Positions 49,415 through 59,082 of a stretch of 64,000 nt of DNA are shown here, piece after piece. The translations under genes were made by a program, and so were the position numbers. Position 1 is the stretch's first letter, and every line of letters starts with the position of its first letter. Source of the DNA: Pseudomonas graminis (lineage in GTDB: Bacteria; Pseudomonadota; Gammaproteobacteria; Pseudomonadales; Pseudomonadaceae); NCBI RefSeq assembly GCF_001705435.1, contig NZ_MDEN01000048.1, positions 1 to 64,000 on the forward strand, in the 5' to 3' direction. The notes under the pieces were generated by a model. The model was not told the DNA's origin, searched no databases, and saw only the letters and a program-made list of their open reading frames with translations.

Positions 49415-49930
49415 TTAGAAATTTTCAGTGGAAGTGAAGACGCCGACACGCAGGCCTTCAGCGGTATAGATTTCACGGCCGTCCACGCTGACCGAACCGT
49501 CGGCGATCGCCAGGTTCAGCTTGCCTTTGAGGACGCGCTTGATGTGAATGTTGTAGGTGACCTTCTTGGCGGTCGGCAGAACCTGGCCGAAGAATTTCAC
49601 TTCGCCCGAGCCCAGTGCGCGACCGCGGCCCGGCAGGCCTTGCCAGCCCAGGAAGAAGCCGACCAGTTGCCACATGGCATCAAGGCCCAGGCAACCTGGC
49701 ATCACCGGGTCACCTTCGAAGTGACAGGCGAAGAACCACAGGTCCGGGGTGATATCGAGTTCGGCGACCAATTCACCTTTGCCGAACTTGCCGCCCTCTT
49801 CACTGATGTGGGTGATGCGATCAACCATCAGCATGTTGGGGGCGGGCAATTGCGCGTTACCTGGGCCGAACAGCTCGCCGCGACTGCAGCGCAGCAGGTC
49901 TTCCCGGGTAAAGGCGTTTTGTTTGGTCAT
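49415..49930 (-). CDS. fabA: 3-hydroxydecanoyl-ACP dehydratase/isomerase
   Basis: 171 residues. It introduces the cis double bond at the C10 stage and dehydrates 3-hydroxyacyl-ACP. The hot-dog active site [23 protein letters not shown] carries the catalytic His and Asp. It is the first gene of the fabAB operon, the key control point for membrane unsaturation. Confidence 0.98.
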   Translation of the reverse strand: MTKQNAFTREDLLRCSRGELFGPGNAQLPAPNMLMVDRITHISEEGGKFGKGELVAELDITPDLWFFACHFEGDPVMPGCLGLDAMWQLVGFFLGWQGLPGRGRALGSGEVKFFGQVLPTAKKVTYNIHIKRVLKGKLNLAIADGSVSVDGREIYTAEGLRVGVFTSTENF

Positions 49931-50062
49931 GCGAGCTCCTCGATAATCCTGTGCGGCAGGGTGTGGCGTTACGTACCCAATCTGGCCAGCGGGTTATCCC
50001 TCTGCTGGCAGCCTACTCATAGACTATTGCGTTGTAGTGAAAGTCACAGCACGGGTGAAATG

Positions 50063-50080
50063 AATGTACACCTGTGCACT
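50063..50080. promoter_or_regulatory. Imperfect palindrome upstream of fabA, possible DesT-type site
   Basis: On the minus strand AGTGCACA-GG-TGTACATT forms an 18-bp palindrome with 5 of 7 matching arm positions. In P. aeruginosa the TetR regulator DesT controls fabAB through a palindrome of similar length. The site is about 133 bp from the fabA start. I do not remember the exact DesT sequence, so this is a candidate only. Confidence 0.3.
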
Positions 50081-50140
50081 GAAATTTTTCGTCCGCGCGT
50101 TGGCGTGGGTCGAATCGGCACACAAGACTGCCGCAATTTA

Positions 50141-52078
50141 TCATTTACCGCCAGTCGCAGGTGGCTTAATGGTCAGCCAACGCTGCAAAACCTGCTGTAA
50201 ATCAGTACGTTTGAACGGCTTGGCCAGGTAATCGTTCATTCCGGCTTGCAGACAAATGTCCCGGTCGCCGTGCTGAGCGTTGGCGGTCAGGGCAATAATG
50301 GGCAGCGTCGTCAGCCCCGGCAGCAGTCGGATTCGGCGCGTCGCCTCGTAGCCGTCCATGACCGGCAGCCGGCAGTCCATCAGGATCAGCGCGAAGCGTT
50401 CCCGACTGGCCATGTTCACCGCTTCAAGGCCATCCGCCGCCACGCTCACCTGCAAACCCAGGCTGCGCAGCATCGCTTCGACCACCGTGCGGTTCACCGG
50501 GTTGTCCTCGACCAGCAACACGCAGGCATCGCGGCTGTGGGGCAATTCAGCCACCGCGCCGGAAGAGGGTTCTATCACCGGCTGTTGAACCCGCTGCAGC
50601 GGGATTTGCAGCTGGAACACCGAGCCCAGTCCCTCGCTGCTCTGCGCCTGCAGCGACCCGCCCATGCGTTCGGCCAGATTGCGCGCAATGGGCAGGCCCA
50701 GGCCGGTGCCGCCGTAGCGTCGGGAGATGGAGTTGTCCGCTTGCTGAAACGCGTCGAACATCGATTCCAGCAGGTCAGGAGAGATCCCGATGCCGCTGTC
50801 GCGTACCGCGCAGGTAAACCGAACGTGGTGCGGGTCGGCGAGGGTGAAGCCCGCCTCGACGCGCACGCTGCCACATTCGGTGAATTTCAGCGCATTGCCG
50901 ATCAGGTTGACCAGGATCTGCCGGATGCGCGTAGGGTCGCCGGTCACCTGCAACGCCTCCATCGAAGGCGGTAACTCCAGTTCCAGTGCCAGACCGCGCT
51001 GCTGCGCGTTGTGGGCAAACGCCTGAACCGAGGTGCTGATCAGGTCGGCGAGGTTGAATGGAATGCTTTCTAGCTCCAGCGCATCGCGTTCGAAGCGGGA
51101 GAAATCCAGAATGTCGTTGATAACGCGCAGCAGGTGTTCGGTGGATTCCATGGCCAGCGCGGCGTATTCGGCCTGCTCGTCGGTCATTTTCGTGGTTTCC
51201 ATCAACTGCAGCATACCCAGCACGCCATTCATGGGCGTGCGCAGCTCGTGGCTCATCATGGCCAGGAATTCGGACTTGGCATTATTGGCGCGTTCGGCTT
51301 CTTCGCGGGTGCGGATGAGCGCGTCCATCGCTTGCTTCTGCTCGCGGCTGGCCTTCTCCAGGCCCAAAGCCAGATTGTTGATGTGCCGCGCCAGATCGCC
51401 CAGCTCGGCATCATCTGCAACGGGCAGCGGCGCCGAGTAATCGCCACGCTGGATGGCCTTCACCGCCGCGCTCATGGCGCTGATCGGCTGGGACAGGCTC
51501 AGCGACAGACGTCTGGCCAGCATGTAAGTAAACAGAAGGGCGAACATCGCCAGCACACCCGCTTTCAGCAATATCTCCTGCTCGCGCTGATTGAAGGCGT
51601 CACTGGACATGCCTACCAGCACGCGTCCCAGATAGCCTTCGACCGGCACGCCGATGGCGTTATCGGAAACGGCCTTATTGGCATCCTCGATCGGCTGTGC
51701 AGATCGGGCTGGCTGCAGGCGGATGGGCGCCTGGAACACTTCCATCTGCCGCGAATGCCCCTGTTCCTCGGCGGGTTCGACATGAACGAGTACCTTTCCG
51801 GCACTGTCGCGCACTTCGAGAAAACGCACGTGGGGCGTGTTCATCGTGGCGTTCATGAGGTTTTCCAGCACCGCGTTATTGCCGACGATGACGCCGTACT
51901 CCGAAGCGGGGGCCAGCTGGTTGGCGATGAGTTGCCCGGTGTGATTGAGCTCCTGTCGCAGGTCCTGAATCCGCACCACGGTGAAGAAGCTGATCAGCAA
52001 CAAGGTCAGCAATAACGCCGGGCCCAGGCTGAGGATCTGCGTCCGGGTGCTGATGTTCCAGCCGCGTTGAGCCGTCAC
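50141..52078 (-). CDS. Hybrid sensor histidine kinase/response regulator (PA1611-type)
   Basis: 645 residues: transmembrane helix (about 18-38), periplasmic sensor (about 40-165), second helix (168-188), HAMP (190-240), HisKA with [19 protein letters not shown], ATPase with [11 protein letters not shown] and [13 protein letters not shown], and a C-terminal receiver ([30 protein letters not shown]). No Hpt domain is present, so a separate phosphotransfer protein is expected. Its place next to fabA matches PA1611 of P. aeruginosa, which acts in the RetS/Gac network. That role is inferred from position and architecture. It is not known to regulate fatty acid genes. Confidence 0.92.
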   Translation of the reverse strand: MTAQRGWNISTRTQILSLGPALLLTLLLISFFTVVRIQDLRQELNHTGQLIANQLAPASEYGVIVGNNAVLENLMNATMNTPHVRFLEVRDSAGKVLVHVEPAEEQGHSRQMEVFQAPIRLQPARSAQPIEDANKAVSDNAIGVPVEGYLGRVLVGMSSDAFNQREQEILLKAGVLAMFALLFTYMLARRLSLSLSQPISAMSAAVKAIQRGDYSAPLPVADDAELGDLARHINNLALGLEKASREQKQAMDALIRTREEAERANNAKSEFLAMMSHELRTPMNGVLGMLQLMETTKMTDEQAEYAALAMESTEHLLRVINDILDFSRFERDALELESIPFNLADLISTSVQAFAHNAQQRGLALELELPPSMEALQVTGDPTRIRQILVNLIGNALKFTECGSVRVEAGFTLADPHHVRFTCAVRDSGIGISPDLLESMFDAFQQADNSISRRYGGTGLGLPIARNLAERMGGSLQAQSSEGLGSVFQLQIPLQRVQQPVIEPSSGAVAELPHSRDACVLLVEDNPVNRTVVEAMLRSLGLQVSVAADGLEAVNMASRERFALILMDCRLPVMDGYEATRRIRLLPGLTTLPIIALTANAQHGDRDICLQAGMNDYLAKPFKRTDLQQVLQRWLTIKPPATGGK

Positions 52079-52315
52079 GAGGGGGTTCCGGCGGTCTGCG
52101 CCCGGAGGGTTTGCCGATGTTCAGGCATGGCGAAGCCTGACGGGGGACGGGCGGTGGACGCTTGGTGTCATGTGACGGATCTCTTCGGGAGCACCCTGAC
52201 GATAGCTCATCGGCGCCATTGAGGAATTTTCATCTCAGGGACGCATCTTAACCGAGCTGTGGGCAATTTCCTCGGCAAGAGTGGGGGATGGCCTGTAAGT
52301 TCGTGGGGTCACCTT

Positions 52316-52350
52316 TTGCCGCTGGCCGCGAGCCCGGGGCTCCGTATAAT
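52316..52350 (+). promoter_or_regulatory. Putative gpsA promoter
   Basis: A perfect TATAAT at 52345-52350 lies 42 bp before the gpsA ATG. The best -35-like box with usual spacing is TGGCCG (52323-52328); TTGCCG at 52316 is too far. The rest of 52079-52391 shows no gene. Confidence 0.45.
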
Positions 52351-52391
52351 GCCCGCATCGCCAGATGTGATGGCCCTGAATGGATTGTTTT

Positions 52392-53417
52392 ATGACCCAG
52401 CAGCAACCAATAGCGGTCCTTGGCGGCGGCAGCTTCGGGACCGCAGTGGCCAATCTGTTGGCCGGCAACGGTCATCGGGTGACGCAGTGGATGCGCGATC
52501 CGGAGCAGGCCGAGGCGATTCGCGTGAATCGCGAGAACCCGCGCTACCTCAAGGGCATCAAGGTGCTCGAAGGCGTTGAGCCGGTCACTGACCTGCACGC
52601 CACGTTGCAAGACAGTCAACTGGTTTTCGTCGCGTTGCCGTCCAGTGCCCTGCGTGGCGTACTGACCCCGCACATCGACCTGCTCGCGGGGAAAATGCTG
52701 GTCAGCCTGACCAAGGGCATTGAGGCCGACACCTTCAAGCTCATGAGCGAGATCCTTGAGGACATCGCGCCCGCTGCGCGAATCGGCGTGTTGTCCGGCC
52801 CCAACCTGGCCCGCGAAATCGCCGAGCACGCCCTGACCGCCACGGTGGTCGCCAGCGAAGATGAGGACCTCTGTCAGCAGGTTCAGGCTGCACTGCACGG
52901 CCGCACGTTCCGCGTGTACGCCAGCGCTGACCGTTTTGGCGTGGAGCTGGGCGGCGCGCTCAAAAACGTCTACGCCATCATCGCCGGTATGGCGGTGGCG
53001 CTGAACATGGGCGAGAACACCAAGAGCATGCTGATCACTCGCGCGCTGGCGGAGATGACCCGTTTTGCGGTCAGTCAGGGCGCCAATCCCATGACTTTCC
53101 TGGGCCTGGCCGGGGTCGGCGATCTGATCGTCACCTGCTCCTCGCCGAAGAGCCGCAATTACCAGGTCGGTTTTGCCCTGGGGCAGGGCCTGAGCCTCGA
53201 CGAAGCGGTTACCCGGCTGGGTGAAGTCGCCGAGGGCGTCAACACGCTCAAGGTGCTGAAGACCAAAGCGCAGGAGTTGCAGGTTTACATGCCGCTGGTG
53301 GCCGGGCTGCACGCCATTCTGTTCGAGGGCCGCACGCTGGAGCAGGTCATCGAGCTGCTGATGCGCGCCGAGCCCAAGACCGACGTCGATTTCATTTCAA
53401 CCAGTGGTTTCAACTGA
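52392..53417 (+). CDS. gpsA: NAD(P)-dependent glycerol-3-phosphate dehydrogenase
   Basis: 341 residues, reducing dihydroxyacetone phosphate to sn-glycerol 3-phosphate for phospholipid synthesis. The nucleotide site is [20 protein letters not shown]. The catalytic Lys lies in [10 protein letters not shown], and SGPNLAREI and [11 protein letters not shown] are standard. The ATG at 52392 ([13 protein letters not shown]) is preferred to the one at 52380 on family length. Confidence 0.97.
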   Translation: MTQQQPIAVLGGGSFGTAVANLLAGNGHRVTQWMRDPEQAEAIRVNRENPRYLKGIKVLEGVEPVTDLHATLQDSQLVFVALPSSALRGVLTPHIDLLAGKMLVSLTKGIEADTFKLMSEILEDIAPAARIGVLSGPNLAREIAEHALTATVVASEDEDLCQQVQAALHGRTFRVYASADRFGVELGGALKNVYAIIAGMAVALNMGENTKSMLITRALAEMTRFAVSQGANPMTFLGLAGVGDLIVTCSSPKSRNYQVGFALGQGLSLDEAVTRLGEVAEGVNTLKVLKTKAQELQVYMPLVAGLHAILFEGRTLEQVIELLMRAEPKTDVDFISTSGFN

Positions 53418-53436
53418 TCCCCACACGGAGAAGCTC

Positions 53437-53976
53437 TTGAACGAATCAAAACTCAAGCAACACGAATCGATCCTGCTGCGCATCCTGTGGATGGTGCTGT
53501 TTGTGCTGGTCTGGCAGGTGGCGGAAGTGGTTCTGGCGGTGGCCGTCCTGGTGCAGCTGGTTTACCGGCTGTTCAACGGCGCGCCGAGCCTCAGCGTGAT
53601 GTCATTTGGCGACAGCCTGAGCCAGTACCTGGCGCAGATAGGCCGCTTCGGCACCTTCCACACCGATCAGAAGCCGTGGCCGTTCGCCGATTGGCCAACG
53701 CCGCGTGCGCCTGAAGGCGAGGCGCCACACGTTGTCACGGTCAAGCCGCAACCGGCGCCTTCTGCTCCGCAACCCGCTGCGGCCACGCCGCCACCGGCAC
53801 CCGTGACGCCGCAGCCGGTTCCTGCTGCGACGCCACCGGTTTCCGACACGCCGCAACCGGGTTCCGAAACCTCGCCGGCGGTTCCCGACACGTCGGACGC
53901 CGCTGCCGACACATCGCCATCGCCACCGGCGCCGATTACGCCGCCGTCCACGCCGGGCGAAGGGCCAAAACTGTGA
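53437..53976 (+). CDS. DUF4389 membrane protein with Pro/Ala-rich tail
   Basis: 179 residues from a TTG with GGAG 6 nt upstream; a GTG at 53404 inside gpsA is the alternative. The N-terminal 90 residues have one or two hydrophobic helices typical of DUF4389 (ILLRILWMVLFVLVWQVAEVVLAV, FGTFHTDQKPWPFADW). From about residue 95 the protein is a low-complexity Pro/Ala/Thr tail, probably cytoplasmic and disordered. It overlaps sixA by GTGA. Function unknown. Confidence 0.82.
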   Translation: MNESKLKQHESILLRILWMVLFVLVWQVAEVVLAVAVLVQLVYRLFNGAPSLSVMSFGDSLSQYLAQIGRFGTFHTDQKPWPFADWPTPRAPEGEAPHVVTVKPQPAPSAPQPAAATPPPAPVTPQPVPAATPPVSDTPQPGSETSPAVPDTSDAAADTSPSPPAPITPPSTPGEGPKL

Positions 53977-54431
53977 AGGTCTGGATTCTGCGCCATGGCG
54001 AGGCGAAACCTCAGGCCCCTACGGACGCCGAGCGGGAGCTGACCGCCAATGGTCGCGAAGAGGTTTTGCGCAGTGCCGCTCACCTGATGGGGCAGCCCGT
54101 GCAGCGGATCATCGCGAGCCCGTATGTGCGTGCCCAACAGACCGCCGAGCTGGTCCGTCAAGCGCTTGGGTTCACGGAGGCCATCGTGACCGTGCCGTGG
54201 CTGACGCCCGACTGCAATCCGCACAAGGTGCTGGAGCAACTGAGTGCGTACAGTGCGGAGAATGTCTTGCTGGTCAGTCATCAACCGTTGGTGGGCACGT
54301 TGATCGGGCTGGCGGTACATGGCTCGTTGCAGCAGGCGCAACCGATGCACACCGCCAGTCTCGCTCAGCTTGAGGCGGATTTGCCGCTTGCTGGCGCGAT
54401 GGAACTGGTGGATGTTCGGCACGCTGAATGA
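53973..54431 (+). CDS. sixA: Phosphohistidine phosphatase SixA
   Basis: 152-residue histidine phosphatase of the phosphoglycerate-mutase fold. The catalytic LRHGEAKP at the N-terminus, ASPYVRAQQTAEL and SHQPLVG are present. In E. coli SixA dephosphorylates the NPr protein of the nitrogen phosphotransferase system and was also linked to ArcB. The start is a GTG overlapping the DUF4389 stop. Confidence 0.93.
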   Translation: MKVWILRHGEAKPQAPTDAERELTANGREEVLRSAAHLMGQPVQRIIASPYVRAQQTAELVRQALGFTEAIVTVPWLTPDCNPHKVLEQLSAYSAENVLLVSHQPLVGTLIGLAVHGSLQQAQPMHTASLAQLEADLPLAGAMELVDVRHAE

Positions 54432-54511
54432 TGGCAGCGGTGAGCGGTTGTCAGCGCTCCCGGTGCTGAATGAGAGAAGTGGTGCAAACCCTCCAATAAC
54501 AAGGAAGAACC

Positions 54512-54955
54512 ATGAGTGTATGGCGTAGCCCTCCGGACCTTGACGCGCTTAATGCGAAGCAGAAGAACACCATCGGTGAGGTGCTGGATATTCGGTTTGA
54601 GGCGGTCGACGATCTGTCTTTGACGGCGAGCATGGCGGTGGATGAGCGCACTCATCAGCCTTATGGTTTGTTGCACGGCGGCGCGTCGGTGGTGCTGGCG
54701 GAGACGGTGGGCTCTACCGCGAGTTATCTGGTGATTGATACCGATCGGTTCTTTTGTGTGGGGATTGAGGTCAACGCGAACCATTTGCGCGGGGTCCGCA
54801 GTGGGCGGGTGACGGCGGTGGCGCACCCGGTGCATATCGGGCGCACGACCCATGTCTGGGATATTCGTTTGTCGACGGAGGATGGCAAGGCCTGTTGCAT
54901 TTCCCGGTTGACCGTGGCGGTGGTGCCCCATGGGGAGCAGCCTCCGGCTCGCTGA
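54512..54955 (+). CDS. Hot-dog thioesterase (YdiI/PaaI-like)
   Basis: 147 residues. The hot-dog signature YGLLHGGASVVLAETVGSTAS places the catalytic Glu, followed by GIEVNANHLRGVRSGRVTA and IGRTTHVWDIRL. E. coli YdiI/MenI hydrolyses 1,4-dihydroxynaphthoyl-CoA, but pseudomonads make ubiquinone only, so a broad acyl- or aryl-CoA substrate is more likely. AAGGAAG precedes the ATG. It matches the PA1618 position. Confidence 0.93.
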   Translation: MSVWRSPPDLDALNAKQKNTIGEVLDIRFEAVDDLSLTASMAVDERTHQPYGLLHGGASVVLAETVGSTASYLVIDTDRFFCVGIEVNANHLRGVRSGRVTAVAHPVHIGRTTHVWDIRLSTEDGKACCISRLTVAVVPHGEQPPAR

Positions 54956-54984
54956 TGGTTGAGGCGCTTGACGCCAAGATCAAG

Positions 54985-55262
54985 AGCGTCGGCCTAACGG
55001 CCTCGGGTTTCGCCTTCGGCGAGTTACTTGATAAAGCCCCAAGTAACCAAGGGCTTGTGCTCCTGGTTTGGCCCTTACTTCGTCAGGGTTCCTTCACTCC
55101 GGCCTCGCTCCGTGGGCCCCCGCCGAACGGACATCCATGTCCGCAACGGCGCTCACGCCGCATCCATGCGGCTCGGCCCACTGCGCGAGACCTGCGTTCA
55201 GCCTGCACCCAAGTCGCGTTTCGTGGTGTCCGGACTTTTTGCGTATGAAGATCAAAAGCAGA
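54985..55262 (+). repeat. Long hairpin-rich intergenic repeat, copy b
   Basis: Full-length forward copy of the repeat at 1-205. GGCCTAACGGCC, GTTACTTG...CCCAAGTAACC, GTGGGCCC and ATCCATG boxes occur in the same order. It ends in the AAGATCAAAAGCAGATCAAGG tract that runs into a REP. Confidence 0.88.
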
Positions 55263-55420
55263 TCAAGGGCTTCCCGGCTGAAGCCGGTCCTACGGTCTAG
55301 TAGCGTCGCTACTCCCACTGACTGCACGCGCTGCTTTTCGTGGGACCGGCTTTAGCCGGGAAGAGGCCGGTCCAGGCGCCGGTATTTCCTGAGCTCTAAC
55401 ATCTGATCGTTCCAAGCTTC

Positions 55421-55470
55421 AAGGGGACTGATTTATTTACAGCGCTTCACCGTAAATCAATCTGTCCCCG
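55421..55470. repeat. Hairpin of the GGGGACAGATTTATTT type
   Basis: AGGGGACTGATTTA and its near-inverse TAAATCAATCTGTCCCC face each other around a short loop. This sequence is common in Pseudomonas intergenic DNA. Confidence 0.6.
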
Positions 55471-55471
55471 G

Positions 55472-55846
55472 TGTACCGAGATTGCAAAACTCGCCGCCGA
55501 ACTCTCGACACCCGAGAAGACCAAGGCGAGAGCGGGCGAAACTGCACTGAGCCGATGGCTGGCGCGTATCTACGACGACCAGTCGCTCAACAATGTCGAG
55601 TTTCAGCAATTGCGTGATGAGGCTGATCGCAGGCTGGACGCGTTGAAGGAGCTGTATCCGGAAAGTGATGGTCTGGGCACTTTTCAGAAAGCCGCAGATG
55701 ACGCTGTGCAGCAGATGCAGGTGGGGATTTTGAGTTTTAAAAAGAGGCACTTGCCCGAGGAGGCAAAGGCAAACATTCAGGAGGCGTACGCCTTCCAGGT
55801 CGCCTATATTCAGGCGTGTCTGGACCGTTTCACAAAGATGCTCTGA
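55472..55846 (+). pseudogene. C-terminal fragment of an unknown protein
   Basis: The frame has no start at its left end: it opens in the hairpin repeat and continues as CTEIAKLAAELSTPEKTKARAG...EALSRW-like helical residues to KANIQEAYAFQVAYIQACLDRFTKML and a stop. About 120 codons of good coding character remain, rich in Ala, Glu, Leu and Lys. The nearest usable start (TTG at 55610) leaves only 78 residues. I do not recognise the parent family. Confidence 0.6.
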
Positions 55847-56098
55847 GCGGGTTGGACCTGCGGCTCGACCCACTGCGCGAGATCTCCGTTCAGCCGGCAC
55901 CCAAGTCGCGATTGGTGGTGTATGGGCGTTTTGCGTAGGAAGATCAAAAGCAGATCAAGGGCTTCCCGGCTGAAGCCGGTCCTACGGTCGGGGGGCCTCG
56001 CTACTCCCGCTGACTGCACGCGCTGGTTTTTTGTGGACCGGCTTTAGCCGGGAGGAAGCCAGTCCAGACGCCGGTATTCCTGAGCTCTGACACCTGAT

Positions 56099-56160
56099 CG
56101 TTCCCACGCTCCGCGTGGGAATGCCACGCCTTACGCCTTCCCGGCTAAAGCCGGTCCCAC
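56099..56160. repeat. Palindrome plus single REP
   Basis: GTTCCCACGCTCCGCGTGGGAA (a 22-bp palindrome, related to 4598-4695) is followed by a REP unit at 56137-56160. The rest to 56294 shows no gene. Confidence 0.85.
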
Positions 56161-56294
56161 TTTATCGTTCAAACGCACCCTATAAACACGCCCATGACCG
56201 GAGTGGCCTCATCGATGGCAGTTCCGATCATTGCCGCCCCGGCCGGGCGGTGCGCACAATCGCGGCTTGTTCTGGTTGCTCTGGGTGCGTCGGC

Positions 56295-57140
56295 ATGTCT
56301 CAACTCCTGTTTTTCGCTCACGCCAATGGCTTCCCGTCGGGCACGTACGGCAAGTTGTTCGCGGCGCTCGGGCCTGAATTCGAGATTCGGCATCTGGAGC
56401 AGCATGCCCACAACCCGCAATTTCCGGTGACGGACAACTGGCCGGAGCTGGTGGATGAGTTGATCCACCATGTGCGCGAGCAGCCTGAACCGGTGTGGGG
56501 TGTGGGCCATTCTCTCGGCGGTGTGCTGCATTACCACGCGGCGTTGCGTCATCCCGAGCTGTACCGGGGTGTGGTGATGCTTGATTCGCCGGTGCTGACG
56601 CGGTTCGATCAGTGGATGATTCGCGCGGCCAAGCGCTTTGGCTTCATTGATCGCATCACGCCCGCAGGCCGGACCTTGGGGCGCCGGGAGGTGTTCAGCA
56701 GCGTCGAGGCGGCCCGGGAATACTTTGCCGGCAAGTCGCTGTTCCGGCGTTTCGATCCCGAGTGCTTCGAGGCGTACCTGCGTCATGGGCTGCAAGCCGA
56801 TGGCGACGGGTTGCGCCTGCGTTTCGATCCTGCGACCGAAATCAGCATCTACCGCAGCGTGCCCCACACCAGCCCCGGCCTGGCCCGTCAGTTGCGGGTG
56901 CCGTTGGCGATGGTGCGCGGTGAAAGCAGTGACGTGGTGCGGCGCCACCATGCGCTGTCAGTCAAAAGCATGCGCGAGGGCGTGTATCTTTCTGTCCCCG
57001 GCGGGCATATGTTCCCGCTCGAACATCCCGAGGACACCGCCCACATGCTCAGAACGCTGTTTTCCCGCTGGACGGCCGGCGCTGACGGCGCAACTGCAAT
57101 GCCAGACGCAGACGCCGCGCTTGAACGAGCACGCGCATGA
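56295..57140 (+). CDS. Alpha/beta hydrolase
   Basis: 281 residues from the ATG at 56295; the open frame begins further upstream only because it crosses the repeat. The nucleophile is in GVGHSLGG and the base in GGHMFPLEHPE; the fold begins LLFFAHANGFPSGTY. The substrate is unknown, probably an ester. It overlaps the next hydrolase gene by ATGA. The pair matches PA1621-PA1622 in position. Confidence 0.88.
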   Translation: MSQLLFFAHANGFPSGTYGKLFAALGPEFEIRHLEQHAHNPQFPVTDNWPELVDELIHHVREQPEPVWGVGHSLGGVLHYHAALRHPELYRGVVMLDSPVLTRFDQWMIRAAKRFGFIDRITPAGRTLGRREVFSSVEAAREYFAGKSLFRRFDPECFEAYLRHGLQADGDGLRLRFDPATEISIYRSVPHTSPGLARQLRVPLAMVRGESSDVVRRHHALSVKSMREGVYLSVPGGHMFPLEHPEDTAHMLRTLFSRWTAGADGATAMPDADAALERARA

Positions 57141-57991
57141 CCTGTTCGGTAGAAGAAATCCGCCTGAGCCTGCCCCATATTGAACTGGCGGCTCATCTGT
57201 TTGGTCCCCAGGACGGCATTCCGGTAATTGCATTGCATGGCTGGCTGGACAACGCCAACAGCTTCGCGCGCCTGGCGCCCAGGCTTGAAGGGCTGCGGAT
57301 TCTGGCGCTGGACATGGCCGGGCATGGTCACTCCGACCACCGTCCGCCAGGTTCGGCCTATGGTTTGCCGGACTATGCCCACGATGTGTTGCAGGTGGCG
57401 GGGCAGATGGGCTGGGAGCGGTTTTCCCTGCTGGGTCATTCGTTGGGGGCGATCATTTCGGTGATCGTCGCGGCGGCTGTCCCCGAGCGGGTGAGTCGTC
57501 TGGCCTTGATCGACGGCCTGGTGCCGCCAGTGGGCGAGCCGGAGTCTGTCGTCGAACGAATGGGTGCGGCGCTGAAGGCGCAATTGACCCAGCAGAGCAA
57601 GCGCAAGCCGGTCTATTCGGACATGGACCGGGCAGTAGAGGCGCGGATGAAAGGCATGGTCGCGGTCAGTCGCGAGGCCGCCGAGCTGTTGGCCCAGCGT
57701 GGCTTGATGCCGGTGCCAGGTGGTTACACCTGGCGCAGCGACAGCCGGCTGACATTGCCCTCGGCGATTCGTCTCACGCGAGCGCAGGCGCTGTCTTTCG
57801 TCGCGGCGGTGCGCTGCCCGGCGCAGTTGATCGTTGCCGAGGAGGGCATGCTGGCGCAGAACCGGGAGCTGCTGGCCAGCGTTCCTTTTACGGTGACGTC
57901 CTTACCGGGCGGGCACCATCTGCACCTCAACGATGAGGCGGGTGCGCGCTCTGTTGCAGACTGTTTCAATCGCTTCTTCGCCGTTCCTTGA
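57137..57991 (+). CDS. Alpha/beta hydrolase
   Basis: 284 residues. The oxyanion region is VIALHGWLDNANSF, the nucleophile Ser is in LLGHSLGAIISV, and the C-terminal His is in LPGGHHLHLNDE. It is homologous to MhpC-like hydrolases. It is translationally coupled to the hydrolase upstream, which suggests successive or paired reactions on unknown esters. Confidence 0.9.
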   Translation: MTCSVEEIRLSLPHIELAAHLFGPQDGIPVIALHGWLDNANSFARLAPRLEGLRILALDMAGHGHSDHRPPGSAYGLPDYAHDVLQVAGQMGWERFSLLGHSLGAIISVIVAAAVPERVSRLALIDGLVPPVGEPESVVERMGAALKAQLTQQSKRKPVYSDMDRAVEARMKGMVAVSREAAELLAQRGLMPVPGGYTWRSDSRLTLPSAIRLTRAQALSFVAAVRCPAQLIVAEEGMLAQNRELLASVPFTVTSLPGGHHLHLNDEAGARSVADCFNRFFAVP

Positions 57992-58129
57992 CTTGCGACC
58001 TGCAACTGCCGAGGCTGGGGCAGTTGAAACAGGAGACTGCACGATGGACCACTGCCCACGCCTCACCGTTTTATTTTCATGCTCGCCGCGCGTTGTCGCG
58101 GCTTTGTTTTGCCTGCCGATTGCCCTGTC

Positions 58130-58960
58130 ATGAGCACATCCGTGACGTTTACCCATGCGCTGGCTCTGACGTTGCTGCTCACCGGGCTCAGCGCCGTTAC
58201 CCAGGCGGCTGACGTTCCCGGCAGTCAGGACTTGCCCAATCTGCCGCGACTGGAAGACGCGGAAATCGTCGATTATCGGCCTGCCGTTGAGCTGGAACGC
58301 ATCTACCCGCTGGGCTCGATCCGCAAGATCAGCGGCCAGCTGCGCTTCGACGGGCAGGTGGCCGGGCGCGGCAACGTTACCGCCATCACCTACCAATTAC
58401 CGGTCGAGCACAGCGCCGACGAAGCGTTCACCGCCGCCCGTGAAGCGCTGCAGCAGCAGGGCGCGCAGTTGCTGTTCTGGTGCCAGGCGCGGGATTGCGG
58501 CGAAAGCAGCCTGTGGGCCAACGAGGTGTTCGGCAACGCCAAGCTGTATGGCGCCGACAACGGCCAGTCCTATTTGCTGCTGCGCCTGGCCGCCCCGGCG
58601 GACAACACCCTCGTGGCGTTGTACGGCATCACCCGTGGCAACCGCCGGGCGTTCCTGCACGTCGAGCAATTTCAATCGGGCACGCCGCTGGGGGAGTTGC
58701 TGCCGACGTCCGCGACCCTGTTGCGCGAGCTGAAAAGCACCGGCGAGCTGGAGCTGCCGATGCTGACCGCAGAGCCGCAGGAGCCCTGGATCACCTTGCT
58801 GTCACGGGGTTTGAATCTGGACAGCACCTTGCGCGTGACGCTGTCCGGTGAGCAGCGCGAGGCATGGCGCCAGGCGCTGGTGGGCAAAGGCGTGCGGGCT
58901 GCACGGCTGGAAGCGGGCGATCGGAAAGAACCCGGCCTGACCCTCGAACTCATCCGCTGA
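58130..58960 (+). CDS. DUF4892 exported protein
   Basis: 276 residues with a signal peptide (TLLLTGLSAVTQAAD). The mature part matches the DUF4892 type (DVPGSQDLPNLPRLEDAEIVDYRPAVELERIYPLG; LLFWCQARDCGESSLWANEVFG). The role is unknown; related proteins often sit beside envelope genes. A frame from 58079 is possible but the signal peptide favours 58130. Confidence 0.85.
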   Translation: MSTSVTFTHALALTLLLTGLSAVTQAADVPGSQDLPNLPRLEDAEIVDYRPAVELERIYPLGSIRKISGQLRFDGQVAGRGNVTAITYQLPVEHSADEAFTAAREALQQQGAQLLFWCQARDCGESSLWANEVFGNAKLYGADNGQSYLLLRLAAPADNTLVALYGITRGNRRAFLHVEQFQSGTPLGELLPTSATLLRELKSTGELELPMLTAEPQEPWITLLSRGLNLDSTLRVTLSGEQREAWRQALVGKGVRAARLEAGDRKEPGLTLELIR

Positions 58961-59082
58961 GGCGGGCTCTATTCCTGTCTTGAAAAACTGACCTGGCTGT
59001 CGGGATGGGGCGGGCTGCGTGCCAGGCCACCCTGTTCGCCGGTATGCTCAGCGGATTCGACCCCTCTTTTGCGGAATGACCG

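Larger units (their letters stand above)
55164..56103. repeat. Direct duplication of a repeat/REP block around a gene fragment
   Basis: 55164-55410 and 55857-56103 are two direct copies of about 247 bp (offset 691-692). Each runs from the end of the long repeat through an inverted REP pair (55269-55293 with 55340-55363; 55961-55985 with 56033-56055) to CTGATCGTTCC. The 446 bp between them hold the gene fragment at 55472. Confidence 0.85.
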
